The translations under genes and the position numbers were made by a program. Below are positions 35,442-44,291 of a DNA stretch of 64,000 bases, piece after piece. The DNA comes from Mucilaginibacter sp. UR6-1 (lineage in GTDB: Bacteria > Bacteroidota > Bacteroidia > Sphingobacteriales > Sphingobacteriaceae). Location of the stretch: assembly GCF_020880975.1 (NCBI RefSeq), contig NZ_JAJIWP010000008.1, positions 26,151-90,150 of the forward strand. Reading direction: 5' to 3'. Every line of letters begins with the position of its first letter. Positions within the stretch are counted from its first letter, which is position 1. The notes beneath the pieces were generated by a model. The model was not told where the DNA came from. It saw only the letters and a list, made by a program, of their open reading frames with translations, and did not search any database.

Positions 35442-36008
35442 ATGAGAGGGTTCAAATTAAATCGCCACCAGAATTTAACCTTTGAAGAAGTTTTTGATCG
35501 TTATAAGCGTCAGGTTTATAGCCAGGTTTACGCTATAGCAAAATCTCAGTATGCTGCTGAGGAAATAACCCAGGAGATATTCATTAAATTATGGACTAAC
35601 GCCGAGGCTTTACATGATGTAAAAAACCTGGGTGGCTATATATATACTATAACACGCAATTACTCATTAAACTACCTGCGCAAAACCGCCAGTGATGTTA
35701 AGTTGGTAAATGAGCTTATGCGCGTAGCTGTAGTTAACGATAATAATACCGAGGCACGGCTTGCAGCATCTGAGTGCCGTGGCCTGATCTCTAAAGCGGT
35801 GAGTAAGCTTTCCCCGCAACGCCAATTGGTTTATAAGCTTTGTAAGGAGGATGGCATGAGCTATGACGAAATTGCCGCTCAGCTTAACCTGTCAAAACAT
35901 ACCGTAAAAAATCATTTAATGGCTGCTTTGAGTTTTATCAATACCTATCTTACTAAAAATGGAGTAAATCCTACCTTTATATTTATAATCTGCTGTTTAT
36001 ATAGCTAA
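35442..36008 (+). CDS. ECF sigma factor (FecI type)
   Basis: The 188-residue protein has a sigma region 2 (about residues 14-80, with YAAEEITQEIFIKLW and YTITRNYSLNYLRK) and a region 4 helix-turn-helix (about 120-175, with MSYDEIAAQLNLSKHTVKNHL). It should direct RNA polymerase to a small set of promoters after release from the FecR-like anti-sigma factor encoded at 36271. The C-terminal tail is unusually hydrophobic (FIFIICCLYS), so membrane association is possible. The order sigma - anti-sigma - SusC with STN domain is the standard trans-envelope signalling layout. Confidence 0.95.
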   Translation: MRGFKLNRHQNLTFEEVFDRYKRQVYSQVYAIAKSQYAAEEITQEIFIKLWTNAEALHDVKNLGGYIYTITRNYSLNYLRKTASDVKLVNELMRVAVVNDNNTEARLAASECRGLISKAVSKLSPQRQLVYKLCKEDGMSYDEIAAQLNLSKHTVKNHLMAALSFINTYLTKNGVNPTFIFIICCLYS

Positions 36009-36270
36009 TTTTTAAGGTGAATTAGTTACTCCATTACTGCCAGTGTAATTATAAAGGTTATTTATGTGCAATAATTGCTTTATTGGCGTTTTTTACTTAA
36101 ATAAATTGATAACATCCTACATGGCCTATTCTCGATTTTTATAATTGGCTCATTTCAGAGTTTGTTTAGCTTATTAAATGCGTGTGATTTTAATAAAATA
36201 TCAAATTTTTTAATTTTCATTAGTCTGTTTGCTTGTTTGCTGTGTCTTTAGTATATCAATCAGGATATTA

Positions 36271-37266
36271 ATGAACGATAGGCAGCGGAAATCAGAGCTC
36301 TTTGAAAAGTACATGAACAATTCATGTACCCGTGAGGAGTTTGATGAGTTTTTAAGGACGATAAAGGATTCAGATAATTTTGATGATCTTGATGGTGCTT
36401 TCAAAAAACAATGGGAGCAGGCAAAGCATAGCCAACCGGTCCATGCCGTAAATTGGGATAGTATTTATCAAAATATAGTTATGCGGCTTTGGGCTATTAA
36501 AAAAGCAAGGCTGCGTTTTAAATACATCACCCTGCTGTTAATTATATGCGGTGCGGCATTGTTTTTATACCCGCGCTATAGTAAGCCAACAGCAGTAAAC
36601 TATATAACCCGGCAAACTGCGGCTGCCAAAACCAAAGTAGTATTGCTTGATGATGGCACACGGGTTACCCTTAATGCCAACAGCAGTTTACGTTATCCTG
36701 AAAATTTTAATAGCGATAAACGCGAGGTATACCTTACAGGCGAGGCTTACTTCGAGGTTTTTCATGATGCCGATAAGCCCTTTGTAATACACTCCGGTAA
36801 ATTGCTTACCCATGTATTGGGTACAACATTTACAGTAAGCGCTTACCCGGGTGCGGCATCACCGCTTAATGTTACAGTATTAACCGGTAAGGTTGCTGTA
36901 AAGCACGAGCAGGCCAATGCTTTAGCAGTACTTACCCGTGGGCAATCAGCCACCATGAATGCCGGGAAAAGCAAATTTGAGCTGACCAAACTCAAAAACC
37001 CTGAAGACGCCATAGCATGGATAGATGATAAACTGATATTTGAGAATGCCGACCTTAAACAGGTAGCTGCCGTGCTCAGCAATAAATACGGTGTAACCAT
37101 AAATGTTTTGGATGATAAAGTGGCCACGCAGCGTATAACGGCCATATTTCAGGGGCAAACATTATCGGGCATATTAAAGGCGGTTACCAAAATAACGCAC
37201 ACCCGCTATACCAACACCAATAACACTTACACCATAACAGCTAACAGTAATAACCAATTAAATTAA
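36271..37266 (+). CDS. FecR-family anti-sigma factor
   Basis: The start is placed at 36271 (MNDRQRKSELFEKYMNN), since the 14 codons before it form no domain. The 331-residue protein has a cytosolic N-terminal domain (about 1-85), one membrane helix (about 90-110, YITLLLIICGAALFLY) and a periplasmic FecR domain. That domain contains VVLLDDGTRVTLNANSSLRYP and REVYLTGEAYFEVFHD, with a STN-like end (LKQVAAVLSNKYGV...). It should hold the ECF sigma factor inactive until the loaded SusC-type receptor signals through its STN domain. Confidence 0.95.
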   Translation: MNDRQRKSELFEKYMNNSCTREEFDEFLRTIKDSDNFDDLDGAFKKQWEQAKHSQPVHAVNWDSIYQNIVMRLWAIKKARLRFKYITLLLIICGAALFLYPRYSKPTAVNYITRQTAAAKTKVVLLDDGTRVTLNANSSLRYPENFNSDKREVYLTGEAYFEVFHDADKPFVIHSGKLLTHVLGTTFTVSAYPGAASPLNVTVLTGKVAVKHEQANALAVLTRGQSATMNAGKSKFELTKLKNPEDAIAWIDDKLIFENADLKQVAAVLSNKYGVTINVLDDKVATQRITAIFQGQTLSGILKAVTKITHTRYTNTNNTYTITANSNNQLN

Positions 37267-37311
37267 TAGAAGGAGAACCACTATAGCGAAAAAAATAACA
37301 TAAAAAAATAA

Positions 37312-37340
37312 GGTTGAATGTGGTACCAGCACATCCAACC
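37312..37340 (+). promoter_or_regulatory. Hairpin in the leader of the SusC gene
   Basis: GGTTG (37312-37316) pairs with CAACC (37336-37340) and ATGTG (37318-37322) pairs with CACAT (37330-37334), with one A/C mismatch and a 7-base loop. No T-run follows, so it may stabilise or attenuate the SusC mRNA rather than end it. A GAGGGCCCTC palindrome lies about 10 bases downstream. Confidence 0.6.
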
Positions 37341-37417
37341 TCTATGGGCCGAGGGCCCTCAAATTCATAGTTAAACCCGTAAGGGCATTTCATCACTATA
37401 AATTTTTGATCAAATAT

Positions 37418-40400
37418 ATGACAAATAAATCATTGTCCTCACATTTGATATGTAAAGCATTTATGCGGTTAAGTTTAATTTGTACCATTATTTCTGTTTG
37501 CTTTACCTACGCGTCAGCCAAAAAACTTTCCGCGCAAGACCTCAATACCCGTATATCACTGCATGTAACCAACATGCCTGTTAAGGATGTTTTGAGGCAG
37601 ATCAATAAAGAAACCAGGATCAGCTTTGTATTCAGTAATTCAATTGTTACCACACAACAGGTAAGTGTTGATGTAAAGAATGAGCCATTAGGTACCGTGT
37701 TAAAGCGCATGCTTAACCCTATCGGTATGGAATATTCCATATCGGGCAATGTGGTTTTGATAGATAAAAGAAGCCCTGTTACTGAAGATGCCGCGCCGCC
37801 GGCCGAAACATCTGCCGCGCCACTAAAGGTTAGCGGTAAGGTGGTTGATAAAACCAACCAGGTACTGATAGGTGTTAGCGTAATGATAAAAGGTAGTAAC
37901 AACGGCACCGTTACCAATGCCGATGGCCGCTATACCATTACCGCGCCTGACGAAAATTCGATATTAGTATTCTCATACATGGGTTTTATAACCCAGGAGG
38001 TACAGGTTAATGGCCGTGCTACCATTGATGTGCAGTTAGCCGAAAACAAAACCGAACTTAATGAGGTGGTGGTAACGGCTTTGGGTATATCAAAGCAAAA
38101 AAAGGCACTGGCATACGCCGTAACCGAGGTTAAGGGCGAAGAATTTACCCAGGCACGGGAAAATAACGTGGCAAATGCCTTAACCGGCAAGGTGGCAGGT
38201 GTTAACGCAACGGGCCTTTCAACCGGTCCGGGTGGATCAAGCCGCGTGCTGATCCGTGGTAACGGTTCACTATCGGGCAGTAACCAGCCGCTGTATGTGG
38301 TAAACGGTATGCCTATTGATAATTCGGTACCAGGCGGCAGCGCCTCTACCAACGCGGGCGGCGGTAATGTTGACCGTGGCGATGGTATCGCGGGAATCAA
38401 TCCGGATGATATTGAATCAATGAGCGTACTTAAAGGTGGTACCGCTGCCGCGCTTTACGGTGCAAGGGCGGCCAACGGTGTTATATTGATCACCACCAAA
38501 AAAGGCCGTGCCGGTAAAGGTATCGGTGTGGAATATAACTCCACCTTTACTGCCGAATCACCTTCGGTGTTTCCGGATTGGCAGTACGAGTACGGCCAGG
38601 GTGATGGCGGTGTAAAACCAATGACCCAGGCTGCCGCTATACAAACAGGCCGCCGCTCGTTCGGGGCGCGTATTGATGGCTCAACTTATGTTGGCTTTGA
38701 TGGCCTTGAGCATCCATATTCAGCTCAAAAAAATAATATCAAAAACTTTTACCGTACTGGCACCAACTTCACCAATACAGTAGCATTTACCGGCGGCACC
38801 GAGGCGGTAACCTATCGTTTCTCCATGTCTGACCTGGATAGTAAAAGCATTTTGCCGAATAGTGATTTTAACCGTAAAACAGGCAACCTTAACGTAAGTG
38901 GTAAGCTTGGCGAAAAATTGAGCTTTGAGGCTTCGGCACAATATAATATTGAGAATGCTAAAAACCGTGCAAGCGCGGGCGATGCCTTGGGCAACCCTAA
39001 CTGGACGCCTTATATGATAGCCAACACCGCCGACATCAGGTGGCTTGATCCGGGTTATGACGCTAACGGTAACGAAATTCCATGGAATGATGCATCCATA
39101 GCCTCAAACAGTTATTTCGTTGTAAATAAATATCAGCAAAAAGATACCAAAAACCGCTTTATCGGCCAGGCCGGTGTTACTTATCAGTTCCTTAAAAGCC
39201 TGTCTATCAAAGGTGTGGTAAGCCGCGATTTTTACAACTACAACTACAATTACATCATCCCGACAGGTACATTATATGTACTTAACGGCCAGTACAATGA
39301 GTTAAAGGCTGATGCATCAGAAACCAACGCGTTGGTAACCCTGAACTACAATACGCAGGTGAAAGATTTCGGCATATCCGCCTTTGTAGGCGCCAATCAG
39401 CAGCGCTCGGTTTACAACCAATCAAATATTGTAGGCGCTAATTACATCATTCCTTACTTCTACAGTTCTACCAATTTATCGACAATATCTACCACACCAA
39501 CCAATAACAAAACCGCCATCAACTCCTTAATGGGCTCGGCTGATTTGAGTTACAAGAACTTTGCTTACCTGACGTTTACCGGCAGGCAGGATTGGTTTTC
39601 AACGCTTAGTCCGCAAAACAATAATATCTTCTACCCATCAGTAGGCGGTAGTTTTGTATTGTCCGAAGCGTTTAAAATGCCGCAATCAATAACTTATGCC
39701 AAGGTGCGTGCATCATGGGCACAGGTAGGCGGCGGCGCGCCTGATCCATACCAGATCAACCAGGCATTTATGCTGGTACCAAGCTCAGGGCAGCCCTTGC
39801 AAAATGTGGCCAGCACTACCATGACCAACACTAACCTTCGCCCATACACATCCACCACAACAGAGGCCGGTATCGAAGCACGGTTTTTGGATAACCGGAT
39901 AGGCTTTGATCTGACGCTGTATAACCGTAAAACCGCTAACGACATTGTATCTGTTGCCATATCTGGCACATCAGGCTACAATAACCGCATACTTAACGTT
40001 GGCGAGCTAAGCAACAAGGGTGTCGAGGGTTTAATAAATGGTACCCCGATAAAAACCAAAGCTTTTACATGGAGTGCGAGCTACAACGTGGCCTATAATA
40101 AAAATGAGGTGATCAGGCTGGCTGATGGGTTAGATCAGATACAGATGGCATCGTCAGTAAATGGATGGGGTTATATTAACAACATTGTTGGGCAGCCTTA
40201 TGGCAGCATAGTAGGTACGCGTATGCAGCGCGATGGCGCAGGTAATATAGTTTATAACTCAACCACCGGTTTGCCGGTTGCCACACCGCTGCAAACTTTA
40301 GGCAATGGCGTTGCGCCGCTCACCATGGGTTTAACAAATGATTTCAGGTATAACAGATTTAGCCTGAATGTATTGGTTGATGGTAAGTTTGGCAACAAGA

Positions 40401-40834
40401 TACTATCGCTGATGGAGATTTATGGTACGCGTTTAGGCTTGATGAAAAGCACATTGCCAGGGCGTGATGGTGGCTTGCAGTTAAGCGGTGTTGACCAAAG
40501 CGGCAACCCTTACTCGCGCACGGTACCGGTGGCTGATCTGCGTACTTACTATGATAACAATAAATCATATTCAGAACTCTTTTTGCACGATGCCAGCTTT
40601 GTAAAACTACGCCAGGTGATATTAACCTACAATATACCTGTTGATAAGTTAAAGTTTGCCAAACTACAGGGGGCCAGCATAGCATTTGTTGCCCGTAACC
40701 TGCTCACGTTATACAGCCAAACCGACAATTTTGATCCCGAAGCCAGTTTTACCAATGGGTCAAGCCAGGGTTTTGAGTCGTTCGGTTTACCGCGTACCCG
40801 TAGTTTTGGTTTAAACCTTATGGTTAAGTTTTAA
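37418..40834 (+). CDS. SusC-type TonB-dependent receptor with STN domain
   Basis: The first ATG is at 37418, as the codons before it start with TTG. The product is about 1138 residues: a signal peptide, an STN domain (about residues 45-115, SLHVTNMPVKDVLRQINKE), a carboxypeptidase-regulatory domain (about 125-215, GKVVDKTNQVLIGVSVMIKG), a plug with VNALTGKVAGVN-like and GMPIDNSVPGG segments, and a barrel ending in RTRSFGLNLMVKF. The STN domain is the part that signals to FecR. It should bind the substrate captured by the SusD-type partner and pass it into the periplasm. Confidence 0.96.
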   Translation: MTNKSLSSHLICKAFMRLSLICTIISVCFTYASAKKLSAQDLNTRISLHVTNMPVKDVLRQINKETRISFVFSNSIVTTQQVSVDVKNEPLGTVLKRMLNPIGMEYSISGNVVLIDKRSPVTEDAAPPAETSAAPLKVSGKVVDKTNQVLIGVSVMIKGSNNGTVTNADGRYTITAPDENSILVFSYMGFITQEVQVNGRATIDVQLAENKTELNEVVVTALGISKQKKALAYAVTEVKGEEFTQARENNVANALTGKVAGVNATGLSTGPGGSSRVLIRGNGSLSGSNQPLYVVNGMPIDNSVPGGSASTNAGGGNVDRGDGIAGINPDDIESMSVLKGGTAAALYGARAANGVILITTKKGRAGKGIGVEYNSTFTAESPSVFPDWQYEYGQGDGGVKPMTQAAAIQTGRRSFGARIDGSTYVGFDGLEHPYSAQKNNIKNFYRTGTNFTNTVAFTGGTEAVTYRFSMSDLDSKSILPNSDFNRKTGNLNVSGKLGEKLSFEASAQYNIENAKNRASAGDALGNPNWTPYMIANTADIRWLDPGYDANGNEIPWNDASIASNSYFVVNKYQQKDTKNRFIGQAGVTYQFLKSLSIKGVVSRDFYNYNYNYIIPTGTLYVLNGQYNELKADASETNALVTLNYNTQVKDFGISAFVGANQQRSVYNQSNIVGANYIIPYFYSSTNLSTISTTPTNNKTAINSLMGSADLSYKNFAYLTFTGRQDWFSTLSPQNNNIFYPSVGGSFVLSEAFKMPQSITYAKVRASWAQVGGGAPDPYQINQAFMLVPSSGQPLQNVASTTMTNTNLRPYTSTTTEAGIEARFLDNRIGFDLTLYNRKTANDIVSVAISGTSGYNNRILNVGELSNKGVEGLINGTPIKTKAFTWSASYNVAYNKNEVIRLADGLDQIQMASSVNGWGYINNIVGQPYGSIVGTRMQRDGAGNIVYNSTTGLPVATPLQTLGNGVAPLTMGLTNDFRYNRFSLNVLVDGKFGNKILSLMEIYGTRLGLMKSTLPGRDGGLQLSGVDQSGNPYSRTVPVADLRTYYDNNKSYSELFLHDASFVKLRQVILTYNIPVDKLKFAKLQGASIAFVARNLLTLYSQTDNFDPEASFTNGSSQGFESFGLPRTRSFGLNLMVKF

Positions 40835-40875
40835 GTAAAGCATTGATCCAGTAATTATTAAAAGGACAATTTGAG

Positions 40876-42405
40876 ATGAAAAAAGACTTAAGAAAATATA
40901 TTCTCCTGATCATAGCCTGTTCGATAGGTTTACAGGCATGCGACAAGAATTTTGAGGAGATGAACACCAATCCTAACACATCGCCAAATCCAACACCGGC
41001 GTTCATCTTTACCAAATCATTACTTGATGGCACCGGCGATGTGCTTAACCTGCTGCAAGGCACCATGCAATATACCACCAGTTATAATGATGTGGCAGGC
41101 TTTGGCGCTAAATATGTATTGAGCCAAAGCCAGCAATCGTGGCCGGTATTCAATAACGCCTACCCGAAGGAAATAAACGAGATATTACAGGTTATCGGCG
41201 AGGTGAAAGACGATGCAGCGTTATCAAACCAGTTGCAATGCGCGCGTATATGGCGTGTATACTGTTTTAGCCGGGTAACTGATCTGTATGGCGATGTGCC
41301 TTACAGCGAGGCTGGTAAGGCTTTTACCGATGGTATTTTTAAGCCGGTGTACGACAAGCAGCAGGATATTTACGCCGATATGCTGAAGGAATTAGATGAG
41401 GCCGCAACAGCGATAACTACCACAGCGACAACCTTTGGCGCTGCCGACCTGATCTATAAAGGTAATATGGCACAATGGAAAAAATTCTCCTACTCGCTGA
41501 TGCTGCGCCTGGCCATGCGCATGACCAAGGTAGACGTTGCCGCTGCAGAAACATGGGCTAAAAAAGCCATTGCAGGTGGTGTGATACTGGATGATGCCGA
41601 TGTAGCCAAGGTTACCGGTTACGTATCAACAGGCCAGGACATCAATAAAAACCCGCTCGCGTTGAATTTGTATAACTCCGATTATATAGCGGGTAATGGT
41701 AACAGTAACCCCGAAGGTGGAAAATTTCAGGATGTTTTCATCAACTTTCTGAAAACGAATAACGATCCGCGTTTGGGTGTGCTTTCGGTAGTTTGGAATG
41801 GTACAACTCCTGATACTACATCATCCGTGCAAAAAGGCATGTCGGCCATGTTGGGTACTAAACCTGCTGATTTTGTGACCTACTCGGAGCCTAACCCGGC
41901 TACCATCCTACAGCTTAACAGCCCATATTTATTACTTACCAATGCCGAAACTAACTTTTTGTTAGCAGAGGCAGCTTTGCGTGGCTGGTACACAGGCGCA
42001 TCGGCAAGTGTGGCTTATGAGAATGGTATAAGCGCCGCCATGAGGCAATGGGCACAGTTTGGTACCGGCGCGGGTAATATATCGGATAATCAGATAGACA
42101 CCTACATACGTTACCATGAGCTGAATACCAGCGCCAGCACTGATGCGCAGTTAGAGCAGATCTACACGCAGTTTTGGGTAGGCGTTTACCCTAACGCTAC
42201 CGAAACGTGGAATACCTACAGGCGCACAGGCTATCCTAAACTTACCCCAAATACTTATGTGGGTAACGCTACGGGCGGTAAAATATTCAGGCGGTTTTTA
42301 TACCCCGCAACGGAGCAGAATTTAAATGGCGAAAACTACAAGGCAGTTATCGCACGCCAGGGTGCGGATGAGTTTCTGACCCGCATGTGGTGGGATCGCC
42401 CATAA
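40876..42405 (+). CDS. SusD/RagB-family outer-membrane lipoprotein
   Basis: The 509-residue protein has a lipoprotein signal with Cys22 (GLQACDKNFEEMNTNPN), after which the DKNFEEMNTNPN start typical of the SusD_2/RagB subfamily follows, then a long alpha-helical TPR-like body. It acts as a lid on the SusC-type barrel at 37418 and captures substrate. The gene starts 41 bases downstream of the SusC stop codon. The subfamily differs from classical starch SusD, and its ligands include non-sugar molecules; the substrate here cannot be read from sequence. Confidence 0.95.
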   Translation: MKKDLRKYILLIIACSIGLQACDKNFEEMNTNPNTSPNPTPAFIFTKSLLDGTGDVLNLLQGTMQYTTSYNDVAGFGAKYVLSQSQQSWPVFNNAYPKEINEILQVIGEVKDDAALSNQLQCARIWRVYCFSRVTDLYGDVPYSEAGKAFTDGIFKPVYDKQQDIYADMLKELDEAATAITTTATTFGAADLIYKGNMAQWKKFSYSLMLRLAMRMTKVDVAAAETWAKKAIAGGVILDDADVAKVTGYVSTGQDINKNPLALNLYNSDYIAGNGNSNPEGGKFQDVFINFLKTNNDPRLGVLSVVWNGTTPDTTSSVQKGMSAMLGTKPADFVTYSEPNPATILQLNSPYLLLTNAETNFLLAEAALRGWYTGASASVAYENGISAAMRQWAQFGTGAGNISDNQIDTYIRYHELNTSASTDAQLEQIYTQFWVGVYPNATETWNTYRRTGYPKLTPNTYVGNATGGKIFRRFLYPATEQNLNGENYKAVIARQGADEFLTRMWWDRP

Positions 42406-42437
42406 GGAAAAAAGAGAATTTGGTTAGTTAAGTGGCG

Positions 42438-42484
42438 AATAGTCCCCGCCGGTTTAATGATTTGTCGGCGGGCTATTCATTTTT
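42438..42484 (+). terminator. Terminator or attenuator after the SusD gene
   Basis: CCCGCCG (42445-42451) pairs with CGGCGGG (42466-42472), extended by AATAG/CTATT on the outside, and is followed by TTCATTTTTT. It lies between the SusD gene and the RidA gene, so the enzyme genes may be expressed at a lower level or from a second promoter. Confidence 0.85.
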
Positions 42485-42531
42485 TAACTTAGTCATATTC
42501 AACATAAAGAGAAAAAACAAATAATAACAAA

Positions 42532-42990
42532 ATGGAAAGAAGATCGATCGTAAAGAAAATGCTGGCATCAGTAGCCGGGTTATCTGTTTTTGGCCTTGCC
42601 AAGGCTGCTCCTGCACAGGCAGCCGAAGAGAAGGAAGTTAACAATGTTACCATGCAGGATGATGTTCCGCTGTTTTCCGGTTCAACTAAACTGGGCAACA
42701 TGATCTTTATAGCCGGTAAAGGCGCGCACACTGCACCCTTTGAAATTAAGGCCCATACCGAGATTGTACTCAAAGAGCTTGAGCAGGAGCTTAAAAAAGC
42801 AGGTTCATCAATGGAAAAGGTACTGAAGGTAAATGTTTACCTGAATGATATTGCCGACTACAAAGGCATGAACGAGGTATACAAGGGCCGTTTTGGTAAA
42901 AAACCTCCGGTGCGTACCACGGTAGCTGTTGCCAAAGGTGGTGTACCCGGCGATTCGCTTGTTGAGATGGACTGTATTGCCTACATATGA
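42532..42990 (+). CDS. Exported RidA-family enamine/imine deaminase
   Basis: The 152-residue protein starts with MERRSIVKKMLASVAGLSVF, a twin-arginine-like signal (RRSIVK), then a RidA domain from about residue 40. The family's catalytic Arg is seen in PVRTTVAVA and the acidic end in LVEMDCIA. Cytosolic RidA hydrolyses reactive enamines and imines such as 2-aminoacrylate made by PLP enzymes; an exported copy beside an exported PLP enzyme is unusual. It is the first of four enzyme genes after the SusCD pair, with 29 bases to the next. Confidence 0.92.
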   Translation: MERRSIVKKMLASVAGLSVFGLAKAAPAQAAEEKEVNNVTMQDDVPLFSGSTKLGNMIFIAGKGAHTAPFEIKAHTEIVLKELEQELKKAGSSMEKVLKVNVYLNDIADYKGMNEVYKGRFGKKPPVRTTVAVAKGGVPGDSLVEMDCIAYI

Positions 42991-43019
42991 TCGGCTAAAA
43001 CCACCACTAAACTTTGATA

Positions 43020-44228
43020 ATGAAACGTAGAAACGTTATAAAAAGCCTGTCAATGCTCCCCTTTGCGGGGGCGCTGACAGCAAAGGCAGCGAGCGCGGTT
43101 ACACCCGAAGCGGCACCTGCATCTAAACGCGATTTTTTTAAGGAGCTTGGCGTAACCCCGGTAATCAATGCATCGGTTACCATGACCTTTCTTTCAGGCT
43201 CGCTGATGCTGCCGGAGGTATTGGAGGCTATCAACTCTACCTCGCATGATTTTGCTAACCTGTATGAATTACAGGATAAAGTAGGTGCCAAAATTGCCGA
43301 AATGCTGCATTGCGAAGCGGCTATGGTAACATCGGGCGCGGCATGTGCCATGGTACTGGGTACGGCGGCTTGTATTACAGGTACCGATGAGCAAAAGATA
43401 AAAATGCTGCCCAACCTGCCGGGCGCAAGGCCGGAGGTGATCATGCAAAAATCGCACAGGTATTTGTTTGACCAGGCGGTGCTTACCACCGGCGCTAAAA
43501 TTATTGAAGTTGAAGGCGCTGCCGCAATGGCTGCCGCTATTAACAGCAATACGGTTATGGCCCTGTTTTTTAATGCGGCTGGTAAAAGCAGCATCAGCCA
43601 TGAGGACTTTTTAAAAGTGGCCAAGGCCAAAAACATTCCTACCTTTTTAGATGCCGCGGCAGATGTTCCCCCGGTTGAAAACCTGTTCAAATTCCAGAAG
43701 ATGGGGTTTGACCTGGTAACCTTCTCCGGCGGTAAAATGATACGCGGGCCGCAAAGCGCCGGGTTGTTGTTTGGCCGTAAGGATCTGATAGCCGCCGCGC
43801 GCTTAAACCATAGTCCGCACGAGGCACCGATAGGCAGGCCGATGAAGGTGAATAAGGAAGAAATGTTTGGTATGTATGCCGCGTTAAAGGCTTACCTGGA
43901 GCGTGACCATAAAAAGGAATGGGCCGACTGGGAACAGCGTACCAAAACTATCGGCGCTAACCTGGAAACTATATCGACCGTAAAAACCCGTATGGTGGTT
44001 TATCCCGGACCGGCAAATGCCTTCCCGAGTTTGTTTGTAAACTGGGATCAGGCTAAAATAAAAACTACCCCTAAACAGGTAGTTGTTGCTTTAAAAAGCG
44101 GAACCCCAAGCATAGTTGCCAATGAGCGGGATGATTCGCTGATCATCGGTGTAGTACTGCTGCGTACCGATCAGATAGATGTAGTGGCTGGCAGGGTAAA
44201 AGCCATTTTACAGCAAGCATCAGCATAA
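43020..44228 (+). CDS. Exported SelA/DgaE-like PLP-dependent enzyme
   Basis: The first ATG is at 43020. The 402-residue protein has a twin-arginine-like signal (MKRRNVIKSLSML) followed by a fold-type I PLP enzyme of the SelA / D-glucosaminate-6-phosphate ammonia-lyase (DgaE) group. The cofactor Lys239 is in FSGGKMIRGPQSAG, Asp211 (FLDAAAD) contacts the pyridine nitrogen, and a GAACAMVLGTAAC segment forms the phosphate loop. Export with PLP bound would need Tat, as the signal suggests. It is likely an ammonia-lyase or aldolase acting in the periplasm, with RidA and the amidohydrolase. Confidence 0.9.
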   Translation: MKRRNVIKSLSMLPFAGALTAKAASAVTPEAAPASKRDFFKELGVTPVINASVTMTFLSGSLMLPEVLEAINSTSHDFANLYELQDKVGAKIAEMLHCEAAMVTSGAACAMVLGTAACITGTDEQKIKMLPNLPGARPEVIMQKSHRYLFDQAVLTTGAKIIEVEGAAAMAAAINSNTVMALFFNAAGKSSISHEDFLKVAKAKNIPTFLDAAADVPPVENLFKFQKMGFDLVTFSGGKMIRGPQSAGLLFGRKDLIAAARLNHSPHEAPIGRPMKVNKEEMFGMYAALKAYLERDHKKEWADWEQRTKTIGANLETISTVKTRMVVYPGPANAFPSLFVNWDQAKIKTTPKQVVVALKSGTPSIVANERDDSLIIGVVLLRTDQIDVVAGRVKAILQQASA

Positions 44229-44291
44229 TTACAGTCGGCGCTTTATAATACGTTTTGTCGGCTTTTTCTTTCTCGATCTAAAAATACAGCG

